The position numbers and the translations under genes are program-made. From Allobosea sp. LC85 (GTDB lineage Bacteria > Pseudomonadota > Alphaproteobacteria > Rhizobiales > Beijerinckiaceae): a stretch of DNA of 64,000 nt. Numbering within the stretch: the stretch's first letter is position 1; each line of letters opens with the position of its first letter. The notes beneath the pieces were generated by a model that was not told the origin of the DNA, ran no database searches, and saw only the letters and a program-made list of their open reading frames with translations. The DNA lies in NCBI RefSeq assembly GCF_000735605.1, contig NZ_JPKG01000059.1, positions 310,001 through 374,000 of the forward strand, given 5' to 3'. This document shows positions 1 through 9,600 of this stretch, one piece after another.

Positions 1-1
1 C

Positions 2-58
2 ATGTTTCCGCTGACGCTGGACGGGCTCGACGGCGCCATGAAGGCACTGGCCCGCTGA
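2..58 (+). CDS. C-terminal end of an unidentified protein (partial)
   Basis: An open frame enters from the left edge and stops at TGA 56-58. It encodes a tail ending in MKALAR. Codon use is GC-rich at third positions, as in the neighbouring genes. Too little is present to name the protein. The next plus-strand gene starts about 20 bases later, so the two may be co-transcribed. Confidence 0.5.
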   Translation: MFPLTLDGLDGAMKALAR

Positions 59-78
59 CAAGTCCCTGGCGAGCCGCT

Positions 79-687
79 ATGGCTGCCGCCATGCAAGATG
101 ACAATGATGCGCTCCCGCCGTCCTGGCGCCAGCGTCCCAAGCCGGTCGGATTCGAAATCACGTACCGGCTGAAGGGCGATACGCTCGAGATCGACAGCAC
201 ACGCAAGGTCGATCAGGTCAGGCTCTCGGCGGTCGAGCACGTGCGCTTCGTCTATGCGCCGAGCAATATCTCCTCGAAGGGCTTCAAGACGCAGCTCAGG
301 TTGAGCGACGGCAAGAGCATCACCTTCGGCAACCTGTCCTGGCGCTCGCTCACCGACATGGAGCGCGACGATGCCGGCTATCGCGCCTTTGTCGAAGCGC
401 TGTCGGCAGCAATCGTCAGGGCCAATCCGCGTGTCCGCTTTCTCGCCGGCAAGCCGAACTGGAACTGGTGGCTGCTGACTGTGGTCAGCGGCCTGTCCTT
501 GCTCATGTTGATCATGTTCACGCTGCGCGCCTTCCTGCAGGGCTCCAACTCGGCGGGATGGCTGGGTATCCTGCTCGCCATCGCCTCGCTCTGGCAGGTC
601 GGGCCGATGGTCAAGCTAAACCGCCCCCGCGAGTTGCAGTCAGGCGAAGTGCCGGACGATCTGGTGCCGCGCGCCTCGACAGGCTGA
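79..687 (+). CDS. Hypothetical protein with two C-terminal membrane segments
   Basis: The 202-residue product has a soluble N-terminal part (about residues 1-120) and two hydrophobic stretches near 129-150 and 160-177, separated by a short polar loop. The topology suggests an inner-membrane protein with both termini on the same side. I do not recognise a named family. The soluble part resembles no enzyme signature I know. ATG at 79 and ATG at 91 are both possible starts; the first has a weak GGCGAG upstream. It lies just behind the partial gene at the left edge on the same strand and converges on the universal stress protein gene. Confidence 0.75.
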   Translation: MAAAMQDDNDALPPSWRQRPKPVGFEITYRLKGDTLEIDSTRKVDQVRLSAVEHVRFVYAPSNISSKGFKTQLRLSDGKSITFGNLSWRSLTDMERDDAGYRAFVEALSAAIVRANPRVRFLAGKPNWNWWLLTVVSGLSLLMLIMFTLRAFLQGSNSAGWLGILLAIASLWQVGPMVKLNRPRELQSGEVPDDLVPRASTG

Positions 688-708
688 CCGGCCCGCGTTT
701 CGCCGACC

Positions 709-1137
709 TCAGCCGCTGCGCACGACCAGCACCGAGCATTTCGCGCGGCGCACGATGGCCGATGCATTGGAGCCAATGACATAGGCGAGCATACCGGGCT
801 CGTGCGAGCCGATCACGATGAGATCGGCGCCGCTGGCATCAGCTTCCGCCAGCACTTCGCCATGGATCGAACCGACCAGCACTTTTGCGGAAACACGATC
901 TGGCGGCAACGGAATGCTGGCCGCGATATCGGCGAGTTTGGCCTCCGCCTCACTCTGTTGCTCGGTGTCGAAATCGGCCGGCACGAACTCCATGTAGGTG
1001 ATCGGCACGAGCGACCGGACATATACCAGTCTTATGGTGCCGCCGGACGCCTCGGCGAAGGAAACCGCCGCTTTGATGGCGAGCGCCGCGAAGTCGACCT
1101 CGGCAAGATCAACGGGAACCAGAATCGATCTGTACAT
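709..1137 (-). CDS. Universal stress protein, UspA family
   Basis: The 142-residue product begins MYRSILVPVDL, the typical first beta strand of the single-domain Usp fold, and ends with the C-terminal strand CSVLVVRSG. Usp proteins are cytoplasmic and help cells under stress. The nucleotide loop near the C-terminus reads GSHEPGMLAYVIGSNAS; the second glycine of the usual G-x2-G-x9-G-S/T ATP motif is missing and the loop is one residue short, so ATP binding may be weak or lost. The start is set by the ATG at 1137, which has a GGGGGA ribosome site just upstream; a longer frame to 1230 lacks one. It is transcribed divergently from the MFS gene. Confidence 0.88.
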   Translation of the reverse strand: MYRSILVPVDLAEVDFAALAIKAAVSFAEASGGTIRLVYVRSLVPITYMEFVPADFDTEQQSEAEAKLADIAASIPLPPDRVSAKVLVGSIHGEVLAEADASGADLIVIGSHEPGMLAYVIGSNASAIVRRAKCSVLVVRSG

Positions 1138-1342
1138 CGCATCCCCCCGATTTTCGGCATCGTCAGATTGCGTAGTTGCCGCCCTATGATACCACATCCA
1201 GGCACGCGCGGCGTCCTGCGTGGTCGCCATGTTGGGGCGGAATTGACGCAGCCCGGACCTCGCCTAAGAGTATCGCCGCACGGAACCAGTCTTGTGAAGT
1301 CCGTGGCGACGCCAATGGCCGTTCCTCCTGCCCGGTAATCCG

Positions 1343-2581
1343 ATGACCGACGCCCAGCCCGCTTCACGCGCCCGACGCGCGCTGCTGCACTCGCCTGCCG
1401 CCTTCCTGATGGTGCTGGCCTTCGTCAACTGGCTCGGCTTTGCAAGCTGGAGCGCGCTGCTCAACAATTTCGCCAAGGAAGCTGCCGGTTTCACCGGGCA
1501 GGATATCGGTATCCTGCAATCGGTCCGGGAGATTCCCGGCTTTCTCGCCTTCACGGCGATTATCCTGTTCTGGTTCATGCGCGAGCAGATCCTCGCCTAT
1601 CTCAGCCTGCTCACGCTCGGTTTCGGCGTTGCGATCACCGGTTTCTATCCCAGTCTCGGCGGGCTCCTGATCACCACCACGATCATGTCGCTCGGCTTCC
1701 ACTACTATGAGACCGCGCAGCAATCCCTGCAGCTGCAGTTGCTGCCCAAGGCGGAGGCCCCAAGGCTCCTTGGCAAGATCGCCGGCGCCTCGGCCGCCGC
1801 ACAGCTGCTTGCCTTCGGCTCGATCGCGCTGATCTGGCGGCTTTTCCAGCCGGGCTACACCATCGTCTTTGTGGTGGCGGGCCTCCTCACCATCGGCCTG
1901 ACCGTCGCCGCCTGGCTGCTGTTTCCACGCTTTCAGGGCGCGGTGCCACAAAACAAGGGCTTCGTCCTGCGCAAGCGGTACTGGCTCTATTACGCCCTGA
2001 CCTTCATGTCGGGCGCGCGCCGGCAGATCTTCATGGCCTTCGGCGGCTTCCTGCTGGTCGAGCGCTTCGGCTACGATGTCGCAGCGACGGCAACGCTTCT
2101 GCTTGCCACCTACGGCATCAACACTTTCGTGGGGCCGATGCTCGGCCATCTCGTCGGACGAGTCGGTGAACGGGCGACGATCCAGCTCGAGAACATCTCG
2201 CTGATCGCCGTCTTCGTCGGCTATGCGCTGGCAAGCCACGGGCATTTCGCCGGCTGGGGCGTCTACGTCGCCGGCGCGCTCTTCGTCGTCGACGGGGTCT
2301 TCTTCACGCTCGTCCTGGCGCAAAGAACCTATTTCCAGAAGATCGCGGACCCGGCCGATATCGCGCCGACCTCGGCAGTAGCCTTCACGATCAACCACAT
2401 CGCCGCGGTCTTCCTGCCCGTGACCTTCGGGCTGCTCTGGATCCGCGACCCTGCGATCGTCTTCTACATCGGCGCGGCGGTCGCCACCGTCTCGCTGACG
2501 CTGGCTTTCCTGGTCCCGCGACATCCCGTACCCGGGCGCGAGACGATGCTGGCATCGGCAGTGCCGGCTGCAGCCGAGTAA
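1343..2581 (+). CDS. Major facilitator superfamily transporter
   Basis: The 412-residue, strongly hydrophobic protein has about 12 predicted membrane helices in two six-helix halves, the length and layout of MFS permeases. The first helix lies near residues 20-40. The central cytoplasmic loop (about 190-215) is basic and contains LRKRYW, as is usual between halves. The substrate cannot be read from the sequence. It converges on the ferredoxin gene, whose stop lies only about 20 bases away, so little room is left for a terminator. Confidence 0.85.
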   Translation: MTDAQPASRARRALLHSPAAFLMVLAFVNWLGFASWSALLNNFAKEAAGFTGQDIGILQSVREIPGFLAFTAIILFWFMREQILAYLSLLTLGFGVAITGFYPSLGGLLITTTIMSLGFHYYETAQQSLQLQLLPKAEAPRLLGKIAGASAAAQLLAFGSIALIWRLFQPGYTIVFVVAGLLTIGLTVAAWLLFPRFQGAVPQNKGFVLRKRYWLYYALTFMSGARRQIFMAFGGFLLVERFGYDVAATATLLLATYGINTFVGPMLGHLVGRVGERATIQLENISLIAVFVGYALASHGHFAGWGVYVAGALFVVDGVFFTLVLAQRTYFQKIADPADIAPTSAVAFTINHIAAVFLPVTFGLLWIRDPAIVFYIGAAVATVSLTLAFLVPRHPVPGRETMLASAVPAAAE

Positions 2582-2601
2582 GCCCGCCCTGCCCTGTCGG
2601 C

Positions 2602-2922
2602 TCAGCCCTGGCGGGCCGGCGTGCGCACCACGAGGCCGTCGAGTTCGTCGCGAACCCTGATCTGGCACGAGAGCCGCGACGTCGGGCGCACGTCGAACGC
2701 GAAGTCGAGCATGTCCTCCTCCATGGACTCGGCGTGGCCGGTCTTCTCTGCCCAGGCATCGTCGACATAGACATGGCAGGTCGCGCAGGCGCAGGCGCCG
2801 CCACATTCGGCTTCGATGCCGGGAATCCCATTGCGCACGGCCGTTTCCATGACCGTCGCGCCGGTCTCGGCCTCAACGGTACGGCTTTCTCCCTGGGCAT
2901 CGATGAAAGTGATCTTCGGCAT
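2602..2922 (-). CDS. 2Fe-2S ferredoxin, adrenodoxin type
   Basis: The 106-residue protein carries the plant/adrenodoxin-type cluster motif: Cys40, Cys46, Cys49 and Cys86 (C-x5-C-x2-C...C), within ECGGACACATCH. Such ferredoxins pass single electrons to cytochrome P450s, ring hydroxylases or biosynthetic enzymes in the cytoplasm. The start is taken at MPKITFIDAQG, position 2922; a second ATG lies one codon upstream, and GGAG sits a few bases before both. No partner reductase or P450 is adjacent, so its redox partner is not shown here. Confidence 0.92.
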   Translation of the reverse strand: MPKITFIDAQGESRTVEAETGATVMETAVRNGIPGIEAECGGACACATCHVYVDDAWAEKTGHAESMEEDMLDFAFDVRPTSRLSCQIRVRDELDGLVVRTPARQG

Positions 2923-3005
2923 CATGAACTCCGGCGGGGCCAACGCCGGCACCGCTTAGAGCATTTCCAGGCATTGTGGAAAGAGCGTTGACCGCCTGAC
3001 CGCCC

Positions 3006-3344
3006 TCAGGCGGCGCAATCGATCGTGGAAATCGCAGCGCGGGCCTCGGCCGTAGCAAGCGCCAGAGCGTCCATCGCGTTTTCCCTGCGCGTCGGATCAT
3101 CGCTGGCCAGTTGGCGTTCCATTGCCTCGGCGGCCTCGGCAACCGACCAGGCTCCGATCGCACTGGCGGCTCCCTTCAGGGTATGTGCCGCGTCCATCTT
3201 GGCCTTGACGTCGCTGCCGGAGTGGATGGTCCGCAAATGGCTGACGCATTGCTGCGCGAAGAGCGTCAGCAGCTCGCGCTCGAGGTCATGATCGCCGCCG
3301 GTCTGGCGGGCGAGGTGAGCAAGATCAATGGCTTTTTGGGGCAT
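3006..3344 (-). CDS. Hpt (histidine phosphotransfer) domain protein
   Basis: The 112-residue protein is a stand-alone four-helix Hpt domain. The phosphorylatable histidine is His54 in the motif AAHTLKGAASAIG, which matches the H-x-L/x-K-G signature. Such proteins relay phosphate between hybrid kinases and response regulators. ATG at 3344 is preferred; a longer frame to 3401 would start at TTG and adds an unconserved-looking stretch. It is divergent from the giant GPR-like gene, sharing the 3345-3611 intergenic region. No histidine kinase or response regulator gene lies nearby, so its partners are elsewhere. Confidence 0.85.
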   Translation of the reverse strand: MPQKAIDLAHLARQTGGDHDLERELLTLFAQQCVSHLRTIHSGSDVKAKMDAAHTLKGAASAIGAWSVAEAAEAMERQLASDDPTRRENAMDALALATAEARAAISTIDCAA

Positions 3345-3611
3345 TGGAGCACTCGGAAACACGCATTCTGCATGAGCCGGCAAACCGGCTCCGATGCTCA
3401 AACAAGCGCCAACATGGTGAACGAGGCGTTAACGACGTTTGTGAATCGGGGCCTCAAATGGGTTCCAATCGCATAGAGCCTCCACTACCCTTCCAACTGG
3501 TAAATGATGGGCGCATTGTCCCTCTTGATGCCGGGCGCCAGAGGCGGCGCGCGGCAGAGTGAGGATCGCGGCGATATCGCCACATCGAAGTAGCGTTGCG
3601 AGGCGGCAATC

Positions 3612-6600
3612 ATGACCCGACAGAACAAGCTCCAGGACCCGACAGAAGCGGCGATGTCCGCGATCGAGGAGGCCCTGCGGCTCGACCAGTCAAAGCCCCT
3701 CGGCGAGGCATCCCACGCATCCGAACCGAAGCTGCCTTCGGCCACTGAAGGCGATCTCAAGCTCGACCTGCCTCGCGTCGAGCCCGCGCCCAAGCCGGAA
3801 CCCGCCCCGGCGCAACAGGCGGCCTCCCCGCGCCCGGCGATCGCGCCCGATACCAGCCGCGTCGCCAATGACGACCGCCGCGATTCAAGTTCCCTCGTCC
3901 AGGCTTTCTCGGTCCGCCCCTCGCGCCGCCCCTCCTGGTTCGCGGCCTTTGCCTCGCTGCTCTGGCTCGCCGGCGTTGCCTTTGTGCTCGTCAGCCGCTT
4001 CGGCTCGTTCAGCAGCGGTCTGCCGGAAGGTCTGGCCGGCTTCGGCCCCGGCGAATGGGCCATGCTCGCATTGGCGATCGGCACACCGATCGTCTTCTTC
4101 TTCGTGCTCGCAGCACTTTACCGCCGCACCCAGGAAATGCGCCTTGTCTCCCGTGCGATGACGGAAGTCGCGCTTCGCCTGGCCGAGCCGGAAGTGGTCG
4201 GTGCCGATTCCGTTCTCTCGCTGAGCCAGACCATCCGTCGCGAGGTCGCCGCCATGGGCGACGGCATCGAGCGCGCCGTCGCGCGCGCCGGCGAACTGGA
4301 GACGATCGTGCGCGGCGAGATCGCCACGCTCGAGCGCGCCTATGCAGATAACGAAATCCGGCTGCGCGCGCTTATCGACGAGCTCGTCACGCAGCGGGAA
4401 TCCGTCGTGGGCAATGCCGAGCGAGTGAAATTCGCGATCAGCGGCGCGCATGAATCTCTCTCCAAGGATCTGGAGAGCGCCAGCCGCAGCATTGCCGAAG
4501 CCGTCTCGCAGGCCGGTGATCGTGTCACCGGCTCGCTCGGCGAGAAGGGCGACCAGATCACGATCGCGCTCGGCCGCGCCGGCGAGCGCATGATCGACGA
4601 GATCAGCGGCCGCGGCCACGAACTGGTCGAACGCCTGCAGATCACGTCGGGGGAGGTCAGCGAGCGGTTGTCCGGCGCCCGCGACAACCTGTCGACGATG
4701 CTTGACGGCCGCGCTCAGGAAATTGCCTCCTCGCTGGAGCGGACCGGCCAGGTTCTGACCGAGGGCCTGACCTCGGGGGCCCGCGACGTCACCAAGGCGA
4801 TCAGCGAGACCGGCTCGCATGTCGTCGAGACGCTGACGGCGCGGGTTGAGACCGTCAACGAGACCCTGAGGCAGACGGGCGAAGGCCTGGCCCAGGAGAT
4901 CTCCGAGCGTGGCACCACTGTCGCCGAACGCTTCGAGCAGAGCGGCCGCACGCTGGTTGGCCTGATCGAGGGCCAGAGCGAGACGCTGACCCAGCGCCTC
5001 GCGGAAACCGGGGAGACCCTGCGCAGCTCGCTCTCGAGCGAAGGCGAAAGCGTCACCGCGCGCCTTGCCGAGGTCGGCCGCGGCGTCCACAGCCTGCTCA
5101 GCCGGCAGCATGAGAGCATGGCTTCGCGCCTGCTCGAAGTCGGCACCAACGTGCACGGGCTGATCGACAGCCAGGGCGAGTCGCTGGTCAGCCGCCTCAA
5201 CGAGACGGCCCGTACCGTCGAGGACGTGCTGCGCGAACGCGGCGACGCCATCGTGCTGCGCTTCGACGAGGCGAGCAAATCGCTGGGCGATACGGTCGGC
5301 CGCCAGGGCGACGAGCTGACGACCCGGATCACCGATGTCGGCACCAGCCTGCACGGGCTCTTCACCGAGCAGGGCGGCAGCCTCGTGACCCGCCTCTCCG
5401 AGACCGGCGAGATCGTGCACACCCTGCTCGATCAGCAGGCGGAGAAGCTCGCCAGCCGCGTGTCCGGCGCCGGGAAGGAAGTCGAATCCCTGCTCGACCG
5501 CCACGGCGAGACGCTGGCCGCCCGCCTCGGCCAGACCGGCGAGGACGTGCACAAGCTCCTGAACGAACAAGGCGACGCGCTCGTCGCTCGCCTCGGCCGC
5601 AGCGGCAAGGACGTCCAGAACCTCATCGGGCAGGAAGGCGATAACCTGGTCGCGCGCCTGGGTCTGGCCGGACAGGAAGTCCAGAGCCTGATCAGCGAAC
5701 AGCGCAGCTCGCTCATCACCAGCCTGTCCGAGACCGGCACCAAGGTCAGCGCCCTGCTCGAAGAGCAGACCGGCGGCATGACGGTGAAGGTCTCGCAGGC
5801 GGGCCTCGACATGCAGGATCTGCTCAGCGGCCAGAGCCAGGCGCTGGTGACGCGTGTCGCCGATGTCGGTCGCTCCGTGCACAACCTGCTCGCCGAACGC
5901 GGCGGCGCGCTGATCACCCAGCTTGCCGAGACCGGCGAGAACCTCCACCTCAAGCTCGGCGAACAAGGCGATGCGCTTGCGATCCGCGTGACGGAAAGCG
6001 TCGAGAGCGCCCGCTCCGCGCTGGAGCAGCAGCAGACGGGCTTCATCGCCCGCCTCGGCGAAACCAGCAAGGAAGTCGGCGCCCTGCTCGGCGAGCAGCG
6101 CGAGACGATGATCCGTGATCTCGTCAGCACCGGCCGCGAAGTTCACACGCTGCTCGGCGAGCAGAGCGAGGATCTGGCGCGGCGCATGACCGACGCCACC
6201 CGCACCCTCACCGAGACCATCAATGTCGATGGCCGCCATGTCGCCGAACGTGTCAGCGAAGCGACGCAAGGGTTGCGCGACACCTTCACCGTGCACGCAG
6301 AGGACGCGCGCACGCTTCTGGCCGACACCGGCAGGGAAATCGTGCTGGCGCTGACCCAGCAGGGCGGGCGCGTCAACGAGGCTCTGGCCGCCAACGCCGA
6401 GTCGATGCTGCGCTCGGTCGAGAACCGTGCCCAGGCGCTGAACGAGACGCTGGCAAGCCGCCACGACGCGCTGAACCAGCTCTTCGACGCGCAGGGACGC
6501 CAGATCGACGGCACGCTGGCTACGCGCCTCGCCGCTTTCTCCGAGCTGTTCGAAACCCAGGGTCGGGGTATCGAGGCCACCCTCAACGAGCGGCTTGTCT

Positions 6601-9600
6601 CCCTGTCCCAGCTCTTCGACTCGCAGGGGCGTGTCATCGAGCACGGCCTCAACGAGCGCCTCGCCGCGCTCACGCATCTGTTCGACACGCAGGGTCGTGG
6701 CATCGAGAGCAACCTCAACGAGCGCCTCATCGCCTTCACACAGCTGTTCGACACGCAGGGCCGGGGCATCGAGACCAGTCTCAATGAACGCCTCGCCGCC
6801 TTCACCCAGCTGTTCGACACGCAGGGCCGTGGCATCGAGGCCGGCCTCAACGAACGCCTCGCTGCCTTCACTCATCTGTTCGACACGCAGGGCCACGGCA
6901 TCGCCAATGGCCTCGACGAACGTCTCGACGCCTTCAACCAGCTGTTCGATAACAAGGGGCAGTTCATCGCCAACGGCCTCGACCAGCGCCTCGCCGCCTT
7001 CAACCAGTTGTTCGACAGCAAGGGGCACGGCATCACCAGCGGTCTCGACCAGCGCATTGCCGCCTTCACCCAGCTGTTCGACACTCATGGTCACGGCATT
7101 GCCAGCGGCCTCGACGAACGCCTCGCCGCCTTCACTCAGGTGTTCGACACCCACGGTCGCGGCGTCGCAAGCAGCCTCGACGAACGCCTCGCGGCCTTCA
7201 CCCAGCTGTTCGACACGCAGGGTCACGGCATCGCCAGCGGCCTCGACCAGCGCCTTGCCGCCTTCACCCAGCTGTTCGACACGCAGGGCCGCGACATCGA
7301 GAGCGGGCTTAGCGAACGCCTTGCCGACTTCACGCGCCTGTTCGACACGCAGGGCCGCGAGGTCGAGGCCGCGCTCGGGATCCGGCTCGACGCCTTTGAA
7401 GACATTGTGGTCCGCCAGGGCGGAGCGCTTGCGGCCAAACTGACCACCGACACGCGCGAATTCACCGATTCCGTCGCGGCGCGCCTGAACGAGGCCGAGC
7501 GGTTGCTGACCAGCGACGGCCAGGCCCTGGCCGATCGTATCGGCACCCGTGCGGCGGAGGCTGCCGATATCCTCGCCGCCCGCACGCAGGAAGCGGCGAC
7601 GGCCATGGAGGAGCAGATCAAGGTGTTCGAGGAGCGCTCCGGCGCCAAGAGCGCCGAGATCGCCACCTCCCTCGACGGGCTCATTGCCCGCATCGACGGC
7701 AATCTCGGCTCGCGGGCGACCGCGCTCAACGAGGCGCTGGTCGAACGCACGGTCGACATCGCCCGTGTGCTTGCCGAGGGCGGCCGGGAGGTCACCCGCG
7801 CCCTGGCGGCCAAGGCCGACGAGATCGGAGAGGTCGTCACCTCGAAGAGCGAGTCGCTCACGCGCACGCTCAGCGAGAAGGCCGACACCATCAACGCCAC
7901 CCTCGGCGGGCGGGCGCTGCAGATCGCCGATACGCTCGACCAGAGCGTCGCGCGCTTCGAGGAGCGCGTGGTCAACCGTCTCGACTCCGTTTCCGGAACG
8001 CTCGATTCGCGCGGCCAGCAGATCGCCGACACGCTGCACAACAAGTCCGAGGAAATCTCGGTTTCGCTTGGGGCCCGCGCCGACGAACTGCGCGCCCTGT
8101 TCGATGACAAGGGCGGCGGCATGGTTGCGGCACTCGGCCAGCGCGGCGAAGCCATCGCCAACGAGGTCGCGTCGGTCGGCGAAACCGTGGTCAGCGCCAT
8201 CGAAAGCCGTGGCACGTCGATCCTCGCCGGCCTGCGCGAGCGCAGCGCAGCGATCACGACTGCGCTCGACACCTCGTCTGCGGGGCTGCGCGATACGCTC
8301 GAGGAGGGAACCCGCCAGTCGGTCGAGGCCCTGGTCAACACCAATGAGCAGCTTCGCGGCGAGCTTGGCGGCATGCTTGGCCGCCTGGGCGAAGCCAACA
8401 AGCTGATGCAGCAGATCGTCAACGGCGCGAACAAGAACCTCGGTGCGATCGAGAGCGGCCTGTCGGAACGCGTCAGCGACCTGCAGGCGGTGCTCGCCAC
8501 CGTCATGGACGAGACCAAGGGGGCGACGGCGCAGGTCGCGGCCCAGGTTGAGGAGCTCAAGGCTTTCTCGGAAGGCACCTTGCGCCAGACCACGGCGCTT
8601 GTCGGCCAGCTCGACGGCCAGGGCACCTCGCTCTCCGAGGTTACCCAGGCAAGCACGGCTGCTCTGCACGCGGTCGCTTCGCGGCTCGAGCAGGTCGAGG
8701 CTCGCGTCGGCAAGGCTCTGTCCGATCGCAGGGACACGCTGGAGGAAGTGCACGGCCTGATCTCAGGCAAGACCGACGACATCGAATCGATCACCCGCTC
8801 CTTCGCAGCCTTGATCGACGAGTCGCTGAGCAGCGCCGAAACACGCGCCCGCCAGATCGGCGGCGTGCTGACGGACTCCGCCGAAGCCACGACCGGCGCG
8901 ATCATGCAGCAGTTCGAGATGATCCGCGCCACAACGGGCAAGGAGCGCGAACGCACCGCACATGCGCTGCGCTCGGCCTATGAGCAGGTCAGCGGAGAAC
9001 TCGGCAATGAGTTGTCCAAGGTCACGGAACGCTTCCAGGGTGCCGCCCAGGACATGCGCAAGATCTCCAGCGAGATCCAGCGCGAGCTCGAGGCAACGCG
9101 CTCCGAACTGAAGCGCGGCGTCCTCGACCTGCCGAAGGAGACGCAGGAATCGACGGCAGAGATGCGTCGTGTGGTCGCCGAGCAGATCAAGGCGCTCAAC
9201 GAACTGACCGAGATCGTGACGCGCTCCGGCCGCAACAGCGATGTCGCTGGCGCTGCCGAAGCCCCGGCTCGCCGCGCATCCGCGGCCATGCCCGCAGCAC
9301 CGGCCTATTCCGCCTCGGTGACGCAGGCGCGCGTAACGACCCTGGCCGAGCCGCTACGGCCCTCGATCGATGCGACGGCCGAGGCTGCCAAGCCGGAGCC
9401 GCGCACCGAAGGGAAGGCAGCCCCGGCTCGCCCGGCATCTGCGCCGGACGCTTCGCGTCGTCAGGCCACGCCGGAACAGCCCCCGGCCAAGTCCGGCTGG
9501 TTGTCCGATCTGCTGAACCGCGCCTCGCGTGAGGACCGGCCGGCCGAGCCGAGCAAGCCGACCGCGCACTCGATCGAGAAGCTCGATTCGCTCTCGGTCG

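Noticed and set aside
1364..2806. 480-codon minus-strand frame opposite the MFS gene
   Set aside because: It is rich in Arg, Glu, Asp and Gln, typical of antisense of a hydrophobic membrane protein. The plus strand encodes a complete MFS permease.
6459..7382. CRISPR-like array
   Set aside because: The 66-bp units are contiguous, in reading frame and encode protein repeats. There are no unique spacers and no cas genes.
3885..8753. A 1622-codon open frame on the minus strand, antisense to the GPR-like gene
   Set aside because: The plus-strand gene is repetitive and GC-rich with few codons that give antisense stops. The antisense translation has low-complexity runs and no start context; the sense protein has clear domains.
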